From assembly GCF_014905415.1 (NCBI RefSeq), contig NZ_BNEO01000001.1, positions 248,001 through 312,000 on the forward strand: a stretch of DNA of 64,000 nt. The letters run 5' to 3'. Below are positions 35,467 to 44,410 of this stretch, piece after piece; the first letter of the stretch is position 1; each line of letters begins with the position of its first letter. Position numbers and translations under genes: made by a program. This DNA comes from Virgibacillus salexigens. GTDB lineage: Bacteria; Bacillota; Bacilli; Bacillales; Amphibacillaceae. The notes beneath the pieces are model-generated. The model did no database searches, was not told the origin of the DNA, and was given only the letters and a program-made list of their open reading frames with translations.

Positions 35467-37917
35467 TTATTTCGTCACAAAATCATTAACATAACGGATA
35501 ATATGCTTAGATAGTTCGAATTTATCGTAAATATAATTGGGTCCAAGAGGATCTGTTTCTAATAAAAATAGATTCTTTGATTCATCCAATCCTAATTCTA
35601 CAACTACCTCTGTAATTTTTTCCCCATATACCCTTTTTAAAGAACTAGCAGCTTTACTTGAAAGCAATCGTATATCCTTTTCGATATGGTTCATATCTTG
35701 GCTATCTTCTTTTGAATGAAGGTAATTCGTTAAACTCACCTTTTCATTACTACTTTTTGAACAGCTATGAAGTTTCACATAACTACTAACCATTTCCCAT
35801 TCATGAAATGGATTCTCCATTAGATGTACGCTAATTGTATTCAAATTTTCTCTTGGATCCTCTTGGATAACCAAATTTGTTTCGCTGATTAATTTTTTGA
35901 ATTTATTTAATAGAGGTAATTCATTATATACCTTACATGATTTATCATGCGATAATTGGTACTTCCCATTCTCCATTTTTTTAATATAATGAGCTTCCCC
36001 CAAAAACGAACCCGTTTCCGTTCGTAGCATAACTTTTTTATATTTATCTAGATATTGAAATATATCTCTGGTTCTAGTTACACTTTTAAAAGCTGGCATA
36101 CAGTTAGCAAGGTTATCTTCCTCTAGAAGATTTTGATAGATATTTGATCGTAACTGATATTCAACAGGCCATTTATTAATAAACTGAATATCACTTAACT
36201 CTCCATATAAGAACGAAACGTTTGTATTTCCTCTTAAATTTGTTCTGTCGTAGATAACCTCTGGATATGTGACGATTTTTGCTACCCATTTCCCATTTTC
36301 AAAAAAATTACCTTTTATTAGCATCTCATTATAGTCAATATCATTTGGTGTAAATGTGAAAAAATTAACTTCCTCTTTTCTTGCAGTTTGCGCTAATTCA
36401 ATTAGAAAATTTTCTTCTTCCTTATTAATATTAATATTTGGTTTTTCAAGGACAGCTAATCGTACATTCCCATTCGTTGGAGCAAAAGCTAAGTTAGATA
36501 TATTGGCTTGGAAGTCACTATTAACAACCGTGTCTTTATGAACAATCTTATTTTTTGCTATATACCTCGCATAGGCGATTGTATTAATTGCACGCTTTTC
36601 TTCATGATAAGCCGTTTGTGGTCCATTATTCGCTTCATGCATCCAATATTTCCCATGTTCGTCAATCGCTAAGTCGATCCCAAGCTCATCCAATGCAAAA
36701 TAATGAAGTTTATCAAGGTACTGTGCTAGTTCAAGGGAAAGACGTAAGATATCATGTTCATATGTTGCCCCATTTTTTCCAAACTCTTGTTCTAAAAAAG
36801 CATGAAAGTCTTCCACTCTACCATCTGTAGCAACATTACTTAAATTACTTTTTTTATTCCCTACACGAGGATAGATATGAGTTAATACCCAAAGACCTTC
36901 TCCATTCTTTTGAACATGCGCTCGAATATGATAAGGTTCACCATTCTTTGTACGCGTATGAATATAACGCTGTATAATGAAGCGATCTTTCTTTCCTAAA
37001 ATAACGGTCCTCAGCCAATTAGTAAAAGCATCATAACTTAATACTTTTTCTTTTTTATGTTCGGATAAAATATATCTGGAACCCTTTTTTGTAACGAAAA
37101 AAATATTCTCTCCTCTATTACTTGAGAGTGCTTTGAATACGACTTTATTGTTTTTTTGAAGAAATTCAAAAATAATATTTTCATTTCTGCATAGCTGAAA
37201 AGGTACTAGTAATTCTGCATATTTTCTATGCTTTGCAATTAGTTTCGGCAGTTGGAACTTATTACCTACATGATAGCTTGTGAATGGAATAACCCTTCTT
37301 AACTTCCTTTCAGCTAATGACCGTTTTCCCGTTCCCACATTATTTATTACATCCGGAAAGGGAACACGAATGCGTTCCCAATTACTATTTACACATATGT
37401 CGGCATTAATTTCATTCTTAGTAAAGTCAATATCCGTTGACTCAAAAAATAACAATCGAGCATGTTGCCTCTCACTTTCTTGAATTAGCGCATTTAAACG
37501 AGGATTCGGAATAAAACGTCTAGGATTGCCATGCGAAGAAAAAACTCCAATTGTACAAACCTTATCTTCTTCTATTTCAACAAATTCTTTCGAAGTAATA
37601 TCACATATCGATTTCAATAGTGGTAATAATGTAAATTGTAAAACTTCGCTTATCTTTGTAGTATTTCCCTTTTCCAACAATTGAGCAGTTTGAAGTAACT
37701 GTGCCTCCAATTTTTTTCGCTTTTTATCTAACTCATTGCTATGTGATGAAATCACATTACTGACTGAACTAAACCCCTCAACGATGGAACTAAGTGTATA
37801 AATACTTTGATTCATTTCTTTACGTTTTATAAGCTCGTGAAAGTGTTCAGTCGCTTCCAACAACGTCTGAACAATATTGTTTACCTGTGAAAGTTGTTGA
37901 TCTGTCAGCTCATTCAA
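35467..37917 (-). CDS. Tandem YheC/YheD-type ATP-grasp protein with helical N-domain
   Basis: Large soluble protein of 816 residues. Residues 1-115 are a helical, coiled-coil-like domain. Residues about 120-430 form a complete YheC/YheD ATP-grasp unit: GVFSSHGNPRRF, VVFKALSSNRGENIFFV, HIRAHVQKNGEGLWVLTHIY and LGIDLAIDEHGKYWMHEANN. Residues about 460-816 repeat the fold in a diverged form (LAVLEKPNI, KVMLRTETGSFLGEA, VVELGLDESKNLFLLETD). YheC/D proteins are linked to the spore coat, but this gene stands next to flagellin. The TTG start follows GGAGG. The role is unknown; ligation of an amino acid or similar group to a surface protein is one guess. Confidence 0.72.
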   Translation of the reverse strand: MNELTDQQLSQVNNIVQTLLEATEHFHELIKRKEMNQSIYTLSSIVEGFSSVSNVISSHSNELDKKRKKLEAQLLQTAQLLEKGNTTKISEVLQFTLLPLLKSICDITSKEFVEIEEDKVCTIGVFSSHGNPRRFIPNPRLNALIQESERQHARLLFFESTDIDFTKNEINADICVNSNWERIRVPFPDVINNVGTGKRSLAERKLRRVIPFTSYHVGNKFQLPKLIAKHRKYAELLVPFQLCRNENIIFEFLQKNNKVVFKALSSNRGENIFFVTKKGSRYILSEHKKEKVLSYDAFTNWLRTVILGKKDRFIIQRYIHTRTKNGEPYHIRAHVQKNGEGLWVLTHIYPRVGNKKSNLSNVATDGRVEDFHAFLEQEFGKNGATYEHDILRLSLELAQYLDKLHYFALDELGIDLAIDEHGKYWMHEANNGPQTAYHEEKRAINTIAYARYIAKNKIVHKDTVVNSDFQANISNLAFAPTNGNVRLAVLEKPNININKEEENFLIELAQTARKEEVNFFTFTPNDIDYNEMLIKGNFFENGKWVAKIVTYPEVIYDRTNLRGNTNVSFLYGELSDIQFINKWPVEYQLRSNIYQNLLEEDNLANCMPAFKSVTRTRDIFQYLDKYKKVMLRTETGSFLGEAHYIKKMENGKYQLSHDKSCKVYNELPLLNKFKKLISETNLVIQEDPRENLNTISVHLMENPFHEWEMVSSYVKLHSCSKSSNEKVSLTNYLHSKEDSQDMNHIEKDIRLLSSKAASSLKRVYGEKITEVVVELGLDESKNLFLLETDPLGPNYIYDKFELSKHIIRYVNDFVTK

Positions 37918-38014
37918 ATCTATTCCTCCTAAGATTCACCTTAAAAATCACTCTAAATTTATTATCGGACGAAGAAGGGAATAGTTTGATTCAAATTGCG
38001 AATTAATTGTAAAT

Positions 38015-38054
38015 AAAAAAGGAATCATTCGCTAATAGGAATGACCCCTTTTTT
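38015..38054. terminator. Terminator of hag
   Basis: AAAAAAGG with TCATTC (38015-38030) pairs with GAATGA and CCTTTTTT (38039-38054), with a two-base mismatch. On the minus strand it begins 17 bases after the flagellin stop codon. Confidence 0.8.
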
Positions 38055-38071
38055 CTACTATTTGTTATTGT

Positions 38072-38932
38072 TTATCGAAGTAGTTGTAAAACGCCTTGCG
38101 GTTGTTGATTAGCTTGTGCCAACATACTTTGCGCAGCCTGTGTCAAAATGTTATTTTTCGTAAAGTTCATCATTTCTTTAGCCATATCAACATCACGTAT
38201 ACGTGATTCAGCAGCTGTTAAGTTTTCAGCAGATGCCCCAAGGTTGTTAATCGTATGCTCCAAACGGTTTTGAACTGCACCAAGGTTAGAACGTTGAGTG
38301 GAAACAGTGTTAATTGCTTCGTCAATGCTCTCTAATAAACCATCATAACCAGCAGTGTCTAATGCTTCACCACTCTCATCTACCACAGAAATTTCATTTA
38401 CACCTAAGCCCTCTGCACTCATGTCAGCAATTTCAACAGTTAACTGCTGTCCTGCGTTGGCTCCAACTTGGAAAGTCACACCGTCAGTAGCTAGACTGCC
38501 ATCAAGTAAGGTTTTTCCGTTAAATTCTGTACGGTCAGAAATACCTTTACTACCAGTTTCTCCACCTAATTCTTGAATAAGTGACCCGATTTCATCTTGA
38601 ATTGCTTGTAGATCTTCTGATTCCTGTGTTCCTGTGTTAGAAGCTTGAACAGTAAGTTCACGCATACGTTGTAGAATAGCGTGTGATTCGTTTAGTGCGC
38701 CTTCAGCAGTTTGAATCAATGAAATGCCATCTTGGGAGTTTTTAGAAGCCATTTCCAAACCGCGAATTTGACCTCGCATTTTTTCAGAGATTGCAAGACC
38801 TGCTGCATCATCACCAGCCTTGTTAATTTGTAGACCAGAAGAAAGTTTCTCCAAAGAATTTTGTACTGCACTGTTGTTACCAGATAGTTGGCGGTGCGTG
38901 TTAAGCGCCGCAATGTTGTGATTAATAATCAT
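38072..38932 (-). CDS. hag: Flagellin
   Basis: Filament subunit of 286 residues. The N-terminal D0/D1 region (MIINHNIAALNTHRQLSGNN, then LQINKAGDDAAGLAISEKMR) and the C-terminal D1/D0 region (LEHTINNLGASAENLTAAES, ending QANQQPQGVLQLLR) are conserved; the central variable region (about 135-205) is short, as in B. subtilis Hag. The ATG at 38932 follows GGAGG. A sigma-D promoter and a CsrA-type leader hairpin lie upstream. A DUF-like tandem ATP-grasp gene follows on the same strand, beyond a terminator. Confidence 0.96.
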   Translation of the reverse strand: MIINHNIAALNTHRQLSGNNSAVQNSLEKLSSGLQINKAGDDAAGLAISEKMRGQIRGLEMASKNSQDGISLIQTAEGALNESHAILQRMRELTVQASNTGTQESEDLQAIQDEIGSLIQELGGETGSKGISDRTEFNGKTLLDGSLATDGVTFQVGANAGQQLTVEIADMSAEGLGVNEISVVDESGEALDTAGYDGLLESIDEAINTVSTQRSNLGAVQNRLEHTINNLGASAENLTAAESRIRDVDMAKEMMNFTKNNILTQAAQSMLAQANQQPQGVLQLLR

Positions 38933-38942
38933 AATTTTCTTA

Positions 38943-38984
38943 CCTCCATGTAAGTAGTGTTTTTGAGGTACGTCCTTGTGCCTC
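38943..38984 (-). promoter_or_regulatory. CsrA-type binding sites in the hag leader
   Basis: On the minus strand, GAGGCACAAGGACGTACCTC (38984-38965) can fold with GAGG/CCTC and AC/GT pairs, leaving AAGGAC with GGA exposed in the loop, the form preferred by CsrA. A second GGA is in the Shine-Dalgarno sequence ATGGAGGTAA (38943-38947 core). B. subtilis hag has the same two-site plan, one hairpin and one over the ribosome site. No csrA/fliW gene is in the window. Confidence 0.6.
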
Positions 38985-39070
38985 ATCTATAACAGCTCTT
39001 GTATGAGAGCTATTATCCAATATACGAATGTTTGGCCGAAACATTCATCATCAAGATGATTACATTCCTT

Positions 39071-39096
39071 ATATCGGCATGTTGGAAGAAAGTTTA
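39071..39096 (-). promoter_or_regulatory. Sigma-D promoter of hag
   Basis: On the minus strand, TAAA (39096-39093) is followed after 14 bases by GCCGATAT (39078-39071), an exact -10 match to the motility sigma factor consensus. It lies about 140 bases upstream of the flagellin start. Confidence 0.88.
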
Positions 39097-39171
39097 ATCA
39101 TTTTTGGATAAAATATTTTCTTTTTCATAGGAAAATAGAATATAATGTAGAATACTGATTTGTTATGATTT

Positions 39172-39187
39172 AAGAAAGCGCTTTTAG
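39172..39187. promoter_or_regulatory. cre-like catabolite control site
   Basis: AAGAAAGCGCTTTTAG is a palindromic CcpA-site-like sequence (core GAAAGCGCTTT). It lies about 150 bases upstream of the atoE-type gene. The position would suit carbon catabolite control of that transporter. Confidence 0.45.
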
Positions 39188-39208
39188 TAAAGAGAAAGAA
39201 GCGGCTGG

Positions 39209-39280
39209 TTAGTGCCGTAGGAATGGCACTAAGTACTCAGTTAATTCGGAATGCAGCTAGCTTGATCCAAATGAGGCTAG
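39209..39280 (+). promoter_or_regulatory. Structured leader before atoE-type gene
   Basis: Two hairpins stand in the presumed 5' leader: TTAGTGCC/GGCACTAA (39209-39216 with 39225-39232, loop GTAGGAAT) and CTAGCTT/AGGCTAG (39257-39263 with 39274-39280, one G-U pair). There is no terminator hairpin with a T run. I cannot match it to a known riboswitch. Confidence 0.3.
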
Positions 39281-39338
39281 TAACATAAGTAAACAATTTA
39301 CTCATTATCAAGCAATCTATGAAGAGAGGAGTAAATCG

Positions 39339-40673
39339 ATGAAAGCAATTACGCGTTTTTGTGATCGAATGGTGCAGCGTTATTTACCAGATGCATTTCT
39401 ATTTGCCATTCTATTGACGATTATTGTGTTTATTCTTGGTGTACTATTCACTGAGAGTTCGCCAGTAGAGATGGTGTCGTACTGGGGAGGTGGTTTTTGG
39501 GATTTATTAGCATTTGCTATGCAAATGTCGCTCATTGTTGTCACAGGTTACATTTTAGCCAATACCCCCATTGTGAAGCGTTTATTAAGTAAGCTTAGTA
39601 CAATAGCCGATACGCCTTCGCAAGCTATTTTATTGGTAACCTTTGTTTCCTCTGCTGCATGCTTGATTAACTATGGGTTTGGTCTCGTTGTTGGTGCATT
39701 GTTTGCAATCCATGTAGCCAAACGAGTTCCAACGGTTGACTATCGTGTGCTAATGGCTAGTGCATACAGTGGTTTCCTACTGTGGCACGGTGGATTATCT
39801 GCTTCCATTCCGCTTTTAATTGCCACACCAGGCCACTTTTTGGAAGATACGATTGGCACCATTCCTGTTTCTGATACCTTGTTCAGCAGTTTCAACTTAT
39901 TTATAGTAGCAGTGCTATTATTTACATTGCCATTTTTGAACCGCTTCTTAATGAAGGCAAGAGATCCGCTACATAATACGAATGCGACCCTTTGGAGACC
40001 CGAAGAGATTAATCATTCCATCGACAATTCAGAAGAACCACTGGGAGAGCTAACGCCAGCGGAACGATTAGAAAATAGTAAAGTATTATCCCTGTTAATT
40101 GGCGTATTCGGTCTAGCATTTGTCGTTTTTTTCTTTATCGAAAATGGATTTGATTTAAATATTAATATTGTCAACTTTATCATGTTGTTTCTAGGGATCC
40201 TTTTTCATCGGACGCCTCGACGCTTTCTTAATAGTGTCACAAGTGCGGTTAAAAATGCGGGTGGTATTATTGTTCAATTCCCTTTCTATGCAGGGATTAT
40301 GGGAATGATGGTAACATCTGGTCTTTCCGAACAAATGTCGATGGCGTTTGTGAATATATCAAATGAATTCACATTCCCGTTATTTGCATTTATCAGTGCT
40401 GGTATCGTCAATTTCTTTGTCCCTTCTGGCGGTGGCCAGTGGGCGGTTCAAGCTCCGATTATGATTCCCGCCTCCCTAGAATTAGGTGTGGACACAGCCA
40501 AGACAGCAATGGCAGTTGCCTGGGGAGACGCTTGGACAAATATGATTCAACCATTTTGGGCATTGCCATTGCTTGCAATTGCTGGATTAAAAGTACGTGA
40601 TATCATGGGATTTTGTGTACTAATACTACTATATAGCTTCTTTCCAATTGCTATTGGCCTATTGTTCTTTTAA
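39339..40673 (+). CDS. atoE: AtoE-type short-chain fatty acid transporter
   Basis: Membrane permease of 444 residues, about 12 helices, of the AtoE/TIGR00366 family (short-chain fatty acids such as butyrate or acetoacetate). Visible family text includes CLINYGFGLVVGALFA near residue 110, SAYSGFLLWHGGLSASIPLL near 147, FFVPSGGGQWAVQAPIM near 360 and WGDAWTNMIQPFWALPLLAI near 395. The ATG follows GAGAGGAG. A cre-like site and two hairpins precede it. Transport has not been shown here. Confidence 0.87.
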   Translation: MKAITRFCDRMVQRYLPDAFLFAILLTIIVFILGVLFTESSPVEMVSYWGGGFWDLLAFAMQMSLIVVTGYILANTPIVKRLLSKLSTIADTPSQAILLVTFVSSAACLINYGFGLVVGALFAIHVAKRVPTVDYRVLMASAYSGFLLWHGGLSASIPLLIATPGHFLEDTIGTIPVSDTLFSSFNLFIVAVLLFTLPFLNRFLMKARDPLHNTNATLWRPEEINHSIDNSEEPLGELTPAERLENSKVLSLLIGVFGLAFVVFFFIENGFDLNINIVNFIMLFLGILFHRTPRRFLNSVTSAVKNAGGIIVQFPFYAGIMGMMVTSGLSEQMSMAFVNISNEFTFPLFAFISAGIVNFFVPSGGGQWAVQAPIMIPASLELGVDTAKTAMAVAWGDAWTNMIQPFWALPLLAIAGLKVRDIMGFCVLILLYSFFPIAIGLLFF

Positions 40674-40683
40674 TTTTAACTTG

Positions 40684-40718
40684 CTTTGCTGTCTGAAACG
40701 AGCTTTTAGACAGCAAAG
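40684..40718 (+). terminator. Hairpin after atoE
   Basis: CTTTGCTGTCT (40684-40694) pairs with AGACAGCAAAG (40708-40718). It starts 11 bases after the stop codon. The sequence after it on the plus strand is not a clean T run. Confidence 0.6.
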
Positions 40719-40757
40719 TTGAAAAACTTGGTGGAGACTACTACGGGTGCACAACAT

Positions 40758-40806
40758 CACATCAGCCTCCTTAAGAGCAAATACAGCTTTTAGGGAGGCT
40801 GATGTG
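40758..40806 (+). repeat. Long hairpin downstream of atoE
   Basis: CACATCAGCCTCC (40758-40770) pairs with 40794-40806, and the arms continue inward (TTAAGAGC with GCTTTTAG, including G-U pairs valid only on the plus strand) to a loop AAATACA, about 21 pairs in all. No T run follows. It could be a terminator backup, a processed small RNA or a mobile hairpin. Confidence 0.55.
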
Positions 40807-40850
40807 TTACCCGATAAACGTATATTCCATTGTGTAACACTTTACCTCTA

Positions 40851-41729
40851 TTAATAATACCTAGTTAAAAAAGTTTTTATATCTAAATTAATCGATGAGA
40901 GATACTCATCAGATGGAAAATGCCCCATATCATAGGAATGAAAGCTTATGAGGTTAGGAATGATACTTCGGGCTGTCTTGAATATCTTAACGCCGGGAAA
41001 GAAAACATCTGATTCCCCAGTAATAACCATGGTTGGTGCTTGATAGTTTACTAGTTCTTTTCGTTTCGTCAACTTCGGCATATTTCTTTCCAGTTTTACA
41101 TATCTAAATATCTCGCCAATCAACTGTTGATCTTGTTGCCTCATCATACCAGCAGACATATGGTCTGTAATTTTTTGTAAATGTGTTTCTGAATTAGTTC
41201 GATGAAAACGTACCAAAGGAATAAGAATCTTTCTGACCATGTCTTTCTTGGGACCTAAATGAATTCCCGCAGGGTTTACGAGAATTGCGCAATCTATTTT
41301 TTCAGGAAAATTAGCTGCTAACCGAAGAATAATCCCCGCACCATATGACGGGCCAATAAACGCACTTCTTTCTACTTGAAAATACGACATAATATCTAGT
41401 ATCCAATTTGCAAAGCTCTTGTCTTTAGCAGAAATGCGAACTTCATCACTATAACCTGGATGTCCGATAGTATCAGGAGCAATGATTCTATAATGCTTAA
41501 ATAATTGCCGAAACCACTGTAACGTCATCGGATTAATTGCATTTCCTCCTTGTAAAATAATTATTGGTTTGGCATTCGCCGGACCTATTGTCAGTACATG
41601 CGTCTTACCATATCGTGTGTTTACATATGTTCGCTTATATTCTATTGCCAACGTATCTAAATACGATTCATAGTACGATTGAATACGTTGCTTCCCATGC
41701 TTCCATCGATATATTGATTCAGATTTCAC
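40851..41729 (-). CDS. Alpha/beta hydrolase
   Basis: Soluble alpha/beta-hydrolase of 292 residues. The oxyanion-hole segment is ILQGGNAINP near residue 60, the nucleophile elbow is FIGPSYGAGI with Ser near 131, the acid is in VITGESDVFFPG near 238, and the His is in YDMGHFPSDE near 270. The N-terminal 45 residues are helical and basic. No neighbour suggests the substrate. Confidence 0.85.
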   Translation of the reverse strand: MKSESIYRWKHGKQRIQSYYESYLDTLAIEYKRTYVNTRYGKTHVLTIGPANAKPIIILQGGNAINPMTLQWFRQLFKHYRIIAPDTIGHPGYSDEVRISAKDKSFANWILDIMSYFQVERSAFIGPSYGAGIILRLAANFPEKIDCAILVNPAGIHLGPKKDMVRKILIPLVRFHRTNSETHLQKITDHMSAGMMRQQDQQLIGEIFRYVKLERNMPKLTKRKELVNYQAPTMVITGESDVFFPGVKIFKTARSIIPNLISFHSYDMGHFPSDEYLSSINLDIKTFLTRYY

Positions 41730-41875
41730 TTGTCATACTCCCCCTCTTCTATACAAATACCGTGGCAAATTAGGTTGCTTTAATTATCATATCTTAAATA
41801 CAAATAGAACGATTAAACCGAGCATATTTTATTCTTAGAAAAAATAACACTTTCAAACGGAAGTACCATTTCTAC

Positions 41876-42811
41876 TTACTCTTCTAAAGGTTTCCCACGC
41901 ATAGGTTGATTAATTTGCGCAATAATGATGCCAATAATGATCATTACTGAACCCGCAAACACACCAAGTGTAATTTTTTCACCTAGTAAGAAGCTGGAGA
42001 AAATTAAACCAAACATCGGTACTAATAATGTCGAGATGGTCGCAGATACCATATCGATTAAACTAAGGATAAGAAACCATACCGTAAAACAGAGCGCCGA
42101 GGCAAAAATACCTGTAAATAATATGTAATAGATACTTTGAGCATTTAATAAAAGCTGCTCATTGGGTTCCATGATTAGCGTAACAACCATAATGGCAATC
42201 GTTCCAAAGAACATTTGGAATGCGGATACTTGTAACTGTGGGAGATCTTGTACTTTCTTTCGATAATAGATGTTTGCTATTGCCCAGGAAATAGCGGCTA
42301 TAATAATTAATACTTCCCCGATAATAATCTCGATTGATTGCCCCATCCAAATATCCCATCCTAAGATAGTTAATAATCCAAGCATACCAATAATCAATCC
42401 AGAAGATTTGGCTAGGGTTAATCTTTCATTTAAATACTTTGCTGCTAACAAACTACTCCACATTGGCATGGAATAAAGCAATACCGATGACTTACCAGCA
42501 TCGACAAAACGTAAGCCATACATGACAAGCAGGAATACGATAGCCGTTTGTAATATACCAATGACAAATATATGTTTCCAGTATTGCTTCGGTGGCAGCC
42601 CCACTTTCATGATCCAGGCCACTACTAATAAGGTAATAGCTCCTACACCAAATCGAAACGAAGAGAAGGTGAATGGACCCATGTAGTCCAATGCTTGCTT
42701 CATAAGCACCCAAGCATATCCCCATAATAACGTTATGATTAATATTAAACTTCCAATGAGTGTACGATTCTTTTGTAATTTTTCTATGAATTGTTTGGAG
42801 CGTTTCCCCAT
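41876..42811 (-). CDS. EamA/DMT-family permease
   Basis: Ten-helix drug/metabolite-type transporter of 311 residues with two EamA repeats (about 20-150 and 165-305). Family text includes LLWGYAWVLMKQAL near residue 25, LSLIDMVSATISTLLVPMFG in the second repeat and LGEKITLGVFAGSVMIIIGI at the end. The ATG at 42811 follows AAGGAGGGAG; an in-frame ATG 45 bases upstream has no better site. The substrate is unknown. Confidence 0.86.
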   Translation of the reverse strand: MGKRSKQFIEKLQKNRTLIGSLILIITLLWGYAWVLMKQALDYMGPFTFSSFRFGVGAITLLVVAWIMKVGLPPKQYWKHIFVIGILQTAIVFLLVMYGLRFVDAGKSSVLLYSMPMWSSLLAAKYLNERLTLAKSSGLIIGMLGLLTILGWDIWMGQSIEIIIGEVLIIIAAISWAIANIYYRKKVQDLPQLQVSAFQMFFGTIAIMVVTLIMEPNEQLLLNAQSIYYILFTGIFASALCFTVWFLILSLIDMVSATISTLLVPMFGLIFSSFLLGEKITLGVFAGSVMIIIGIIIAQINQPMRGKPLEE

Positions 42812-42981
42812 TCTCTCCCTCCTTTTTTCATTCATCATAGCAAAAAAACCTTTCAAAGAACATGGAGTATCTCTCGCTTATGAAGTAATTCCTTTCTTTA
42901 AGGCGGCGATTTATAAAGGTCAAACCACCAATTTTTCTATTTTTCCTTACATAAAAAAATAAGCCTGCAGATGCACGCTTT

Positions 42982-43236
42982 TTAATAAACTACCTTTCGT
43001 GCTATTAACTTTTTTGTGCCTTGCTGTAAATTCCCTTCTGTTACAACTGCTATCTTTTCATTTATATGTTTTATGTTCTTTTCTAGTCCATGAATATGTA
43101 GCTCCATGTGGTTCATCTTCGTTTCTAGATTGCTGTATAGTTCGTCAATTTGCTGGCTATTTGTTTGTATATCCTCTAGTTCATCCATGACATCAGTGAT
43201 AGCATGCAACAGATCGTCCACCATATCTTTGGTCAA
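42982..43236 (-). CDS. Small coiled-coil protein, 84 aa
   Basis: Soluble acidic protein with heptad-like helices: DDLLHAITDVMDELEDIQ, then IDELYSNLETKMNHMELHIH and GLEKNIKHINEKIAVV. The likely TTG start (43236) follows AAAGGAGGAGA at good spacing; an earlier in-frame start sits in front of that site. No domain is recognised. It is a stand-alone minus-strand gene. Confidence 0.6.
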   Translation of the reverse strand: MTKDMVDDLLHAITDVMDELEDIQTNSQQIDELYSNLETKMNHMELHIHGLEKNIKHINEKIAVVTEGNLQQGTKKLIARKVVY

Positions 43237-43437
43237 CCTGTCTCCTCCTTTACACATTCTGTAACTTTATCGTAACAATTTGTAATAAAAGCAACAAGTG
43301 TATTTAGAATGATTTTCCTCTCAGATGTTTACTTTTAACTAGCTGAAAATGACCAAGCAAGATGAACTACTCAAACAACTTAAAGGCTTAAGCATCAAAA
43401 TTGTGACACTTAAGCCAATAAATAATTTCTACCTGTT

Positions 43438-44391
43438 TCATTTTTTCTGTTTATGGATGATATTTCCAGCTAAAGCATATAACACGGCATACGTTACAAA
43501 ATGGGAAGAATTATCATTCGTATCCTGTTGAGGGTACACTTCTACATAATCCATTCCTTTTATCCCTTGTTTGGCAAATTCATGAATAAGTTCTAATAAC
43601 TCGAAAGATGTCAACCCATTCCCATCAACAGGGCCACCAGGATTAAATGCAAAATCTAATACGTCACTACAAATACTTAAGTATACCGCTTCGGTCCCTT
43701 TACTAGCAATGGCGTAGGCTTCCTTAGCTAGCTGTGCTATATCGGTAGCCTTTCGAACATCCCGTACCGAAATGGTAGTTGCTCCTACCTCTTTTGCGTA
43801 CTTTCCTGTTTCACGAGCATTCCTCGGTCCATGAATTCCCATATGCACAATACTTTCATTGCGTACACTTTCACTTTCATAAATGCGATGGAATGGTGTA
43901 CTTCTTGCATAAAGATCCCCATCATAATCCTTATAATTATCATAATGAGCATCTAAATGAATGATGCCAACTTGACCGTCGACTTGCTCACTTAATGCTT
44001 TCACGATTGGATAGGTGATGCCATGATCTCCACCAAATGCAACTGGGAAACGCTTCGAATCCCATACGCTGCTTGCAAACTGTTCAATACGTCTCATCGT
44101 CTCAATCGTATCTGCCGGCACCACATCGACATCGCCTAAATCAGCGAGTTGATAATGGGAGAGTACGTCAATATGATCAAGTTCTGGCAAGTACCCCGAA
44201 TAGCGAGCTGAATTTAAGCGGATGGCTTTTGGTCCTAATTCACAGCCTGTGTAATCACCCCAAGTAACAGCACCTTCCCAAGGAACACCGTAAATTAATA
44301 CGTCATAATCTTGTATCTGTTCACTACTTATTTTTAACTTGGTTGCCCCTAAAAAGCATGGTGTATTTCCATAAATTTTTTCCTGATTCAT
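43438..44391 (-). CDS. Arginase/agmatinase-family hydrolase with altered metal motif
   Basis: Ureohydrolase-fold enzyme of 317 residues. The metal motifs are GGDHGITYPIV near residue 119, IIHLDAHYDNY near 143 and LSICSDVLDFAFNPG near 241. In the last motif the usual S-x-D-x-D has Cys in place of the first Asp, while the second Asp remains. The substrate could be agmatine, guanidinobutyrate, guanidine or formiminoglutamate; none is shown. It follows the symporter gene by 19 bases, so a transported amino or guanidino compound is likely (inference). Confidence 0.82.
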   Translation of the reverse strand: MNQEKIYGNTPCFLGATKLKISSEQIQDYDVLIYGVPWEGAVTWGDYTGCELGPKAIRLNSARYSGYLPELDHIDVLSHYQLADLGDVDVVPADTIETMRRIEQFASSVWDSKRFPVAFGGDHGITYPIVKALSEQVDGQVGIIHLDAHYDNYKDYDGDLYARSTPFHRIYESESVRNESIVHMGIHGPRNARETGKYAKEVGATTISVRDVRKATDIAQLAKEAYAIASKGTEAVYLSICSDVLDFAFNPGGPVDGNGLTSFELLELIHEFAKQGIKGMDYVEVYPQQDTNDNSSHFVTYAVLYALAGNIIHKQKK

Positions 44392-44410
44392 GTTGTACCA
44401 CTCCTAGTAT

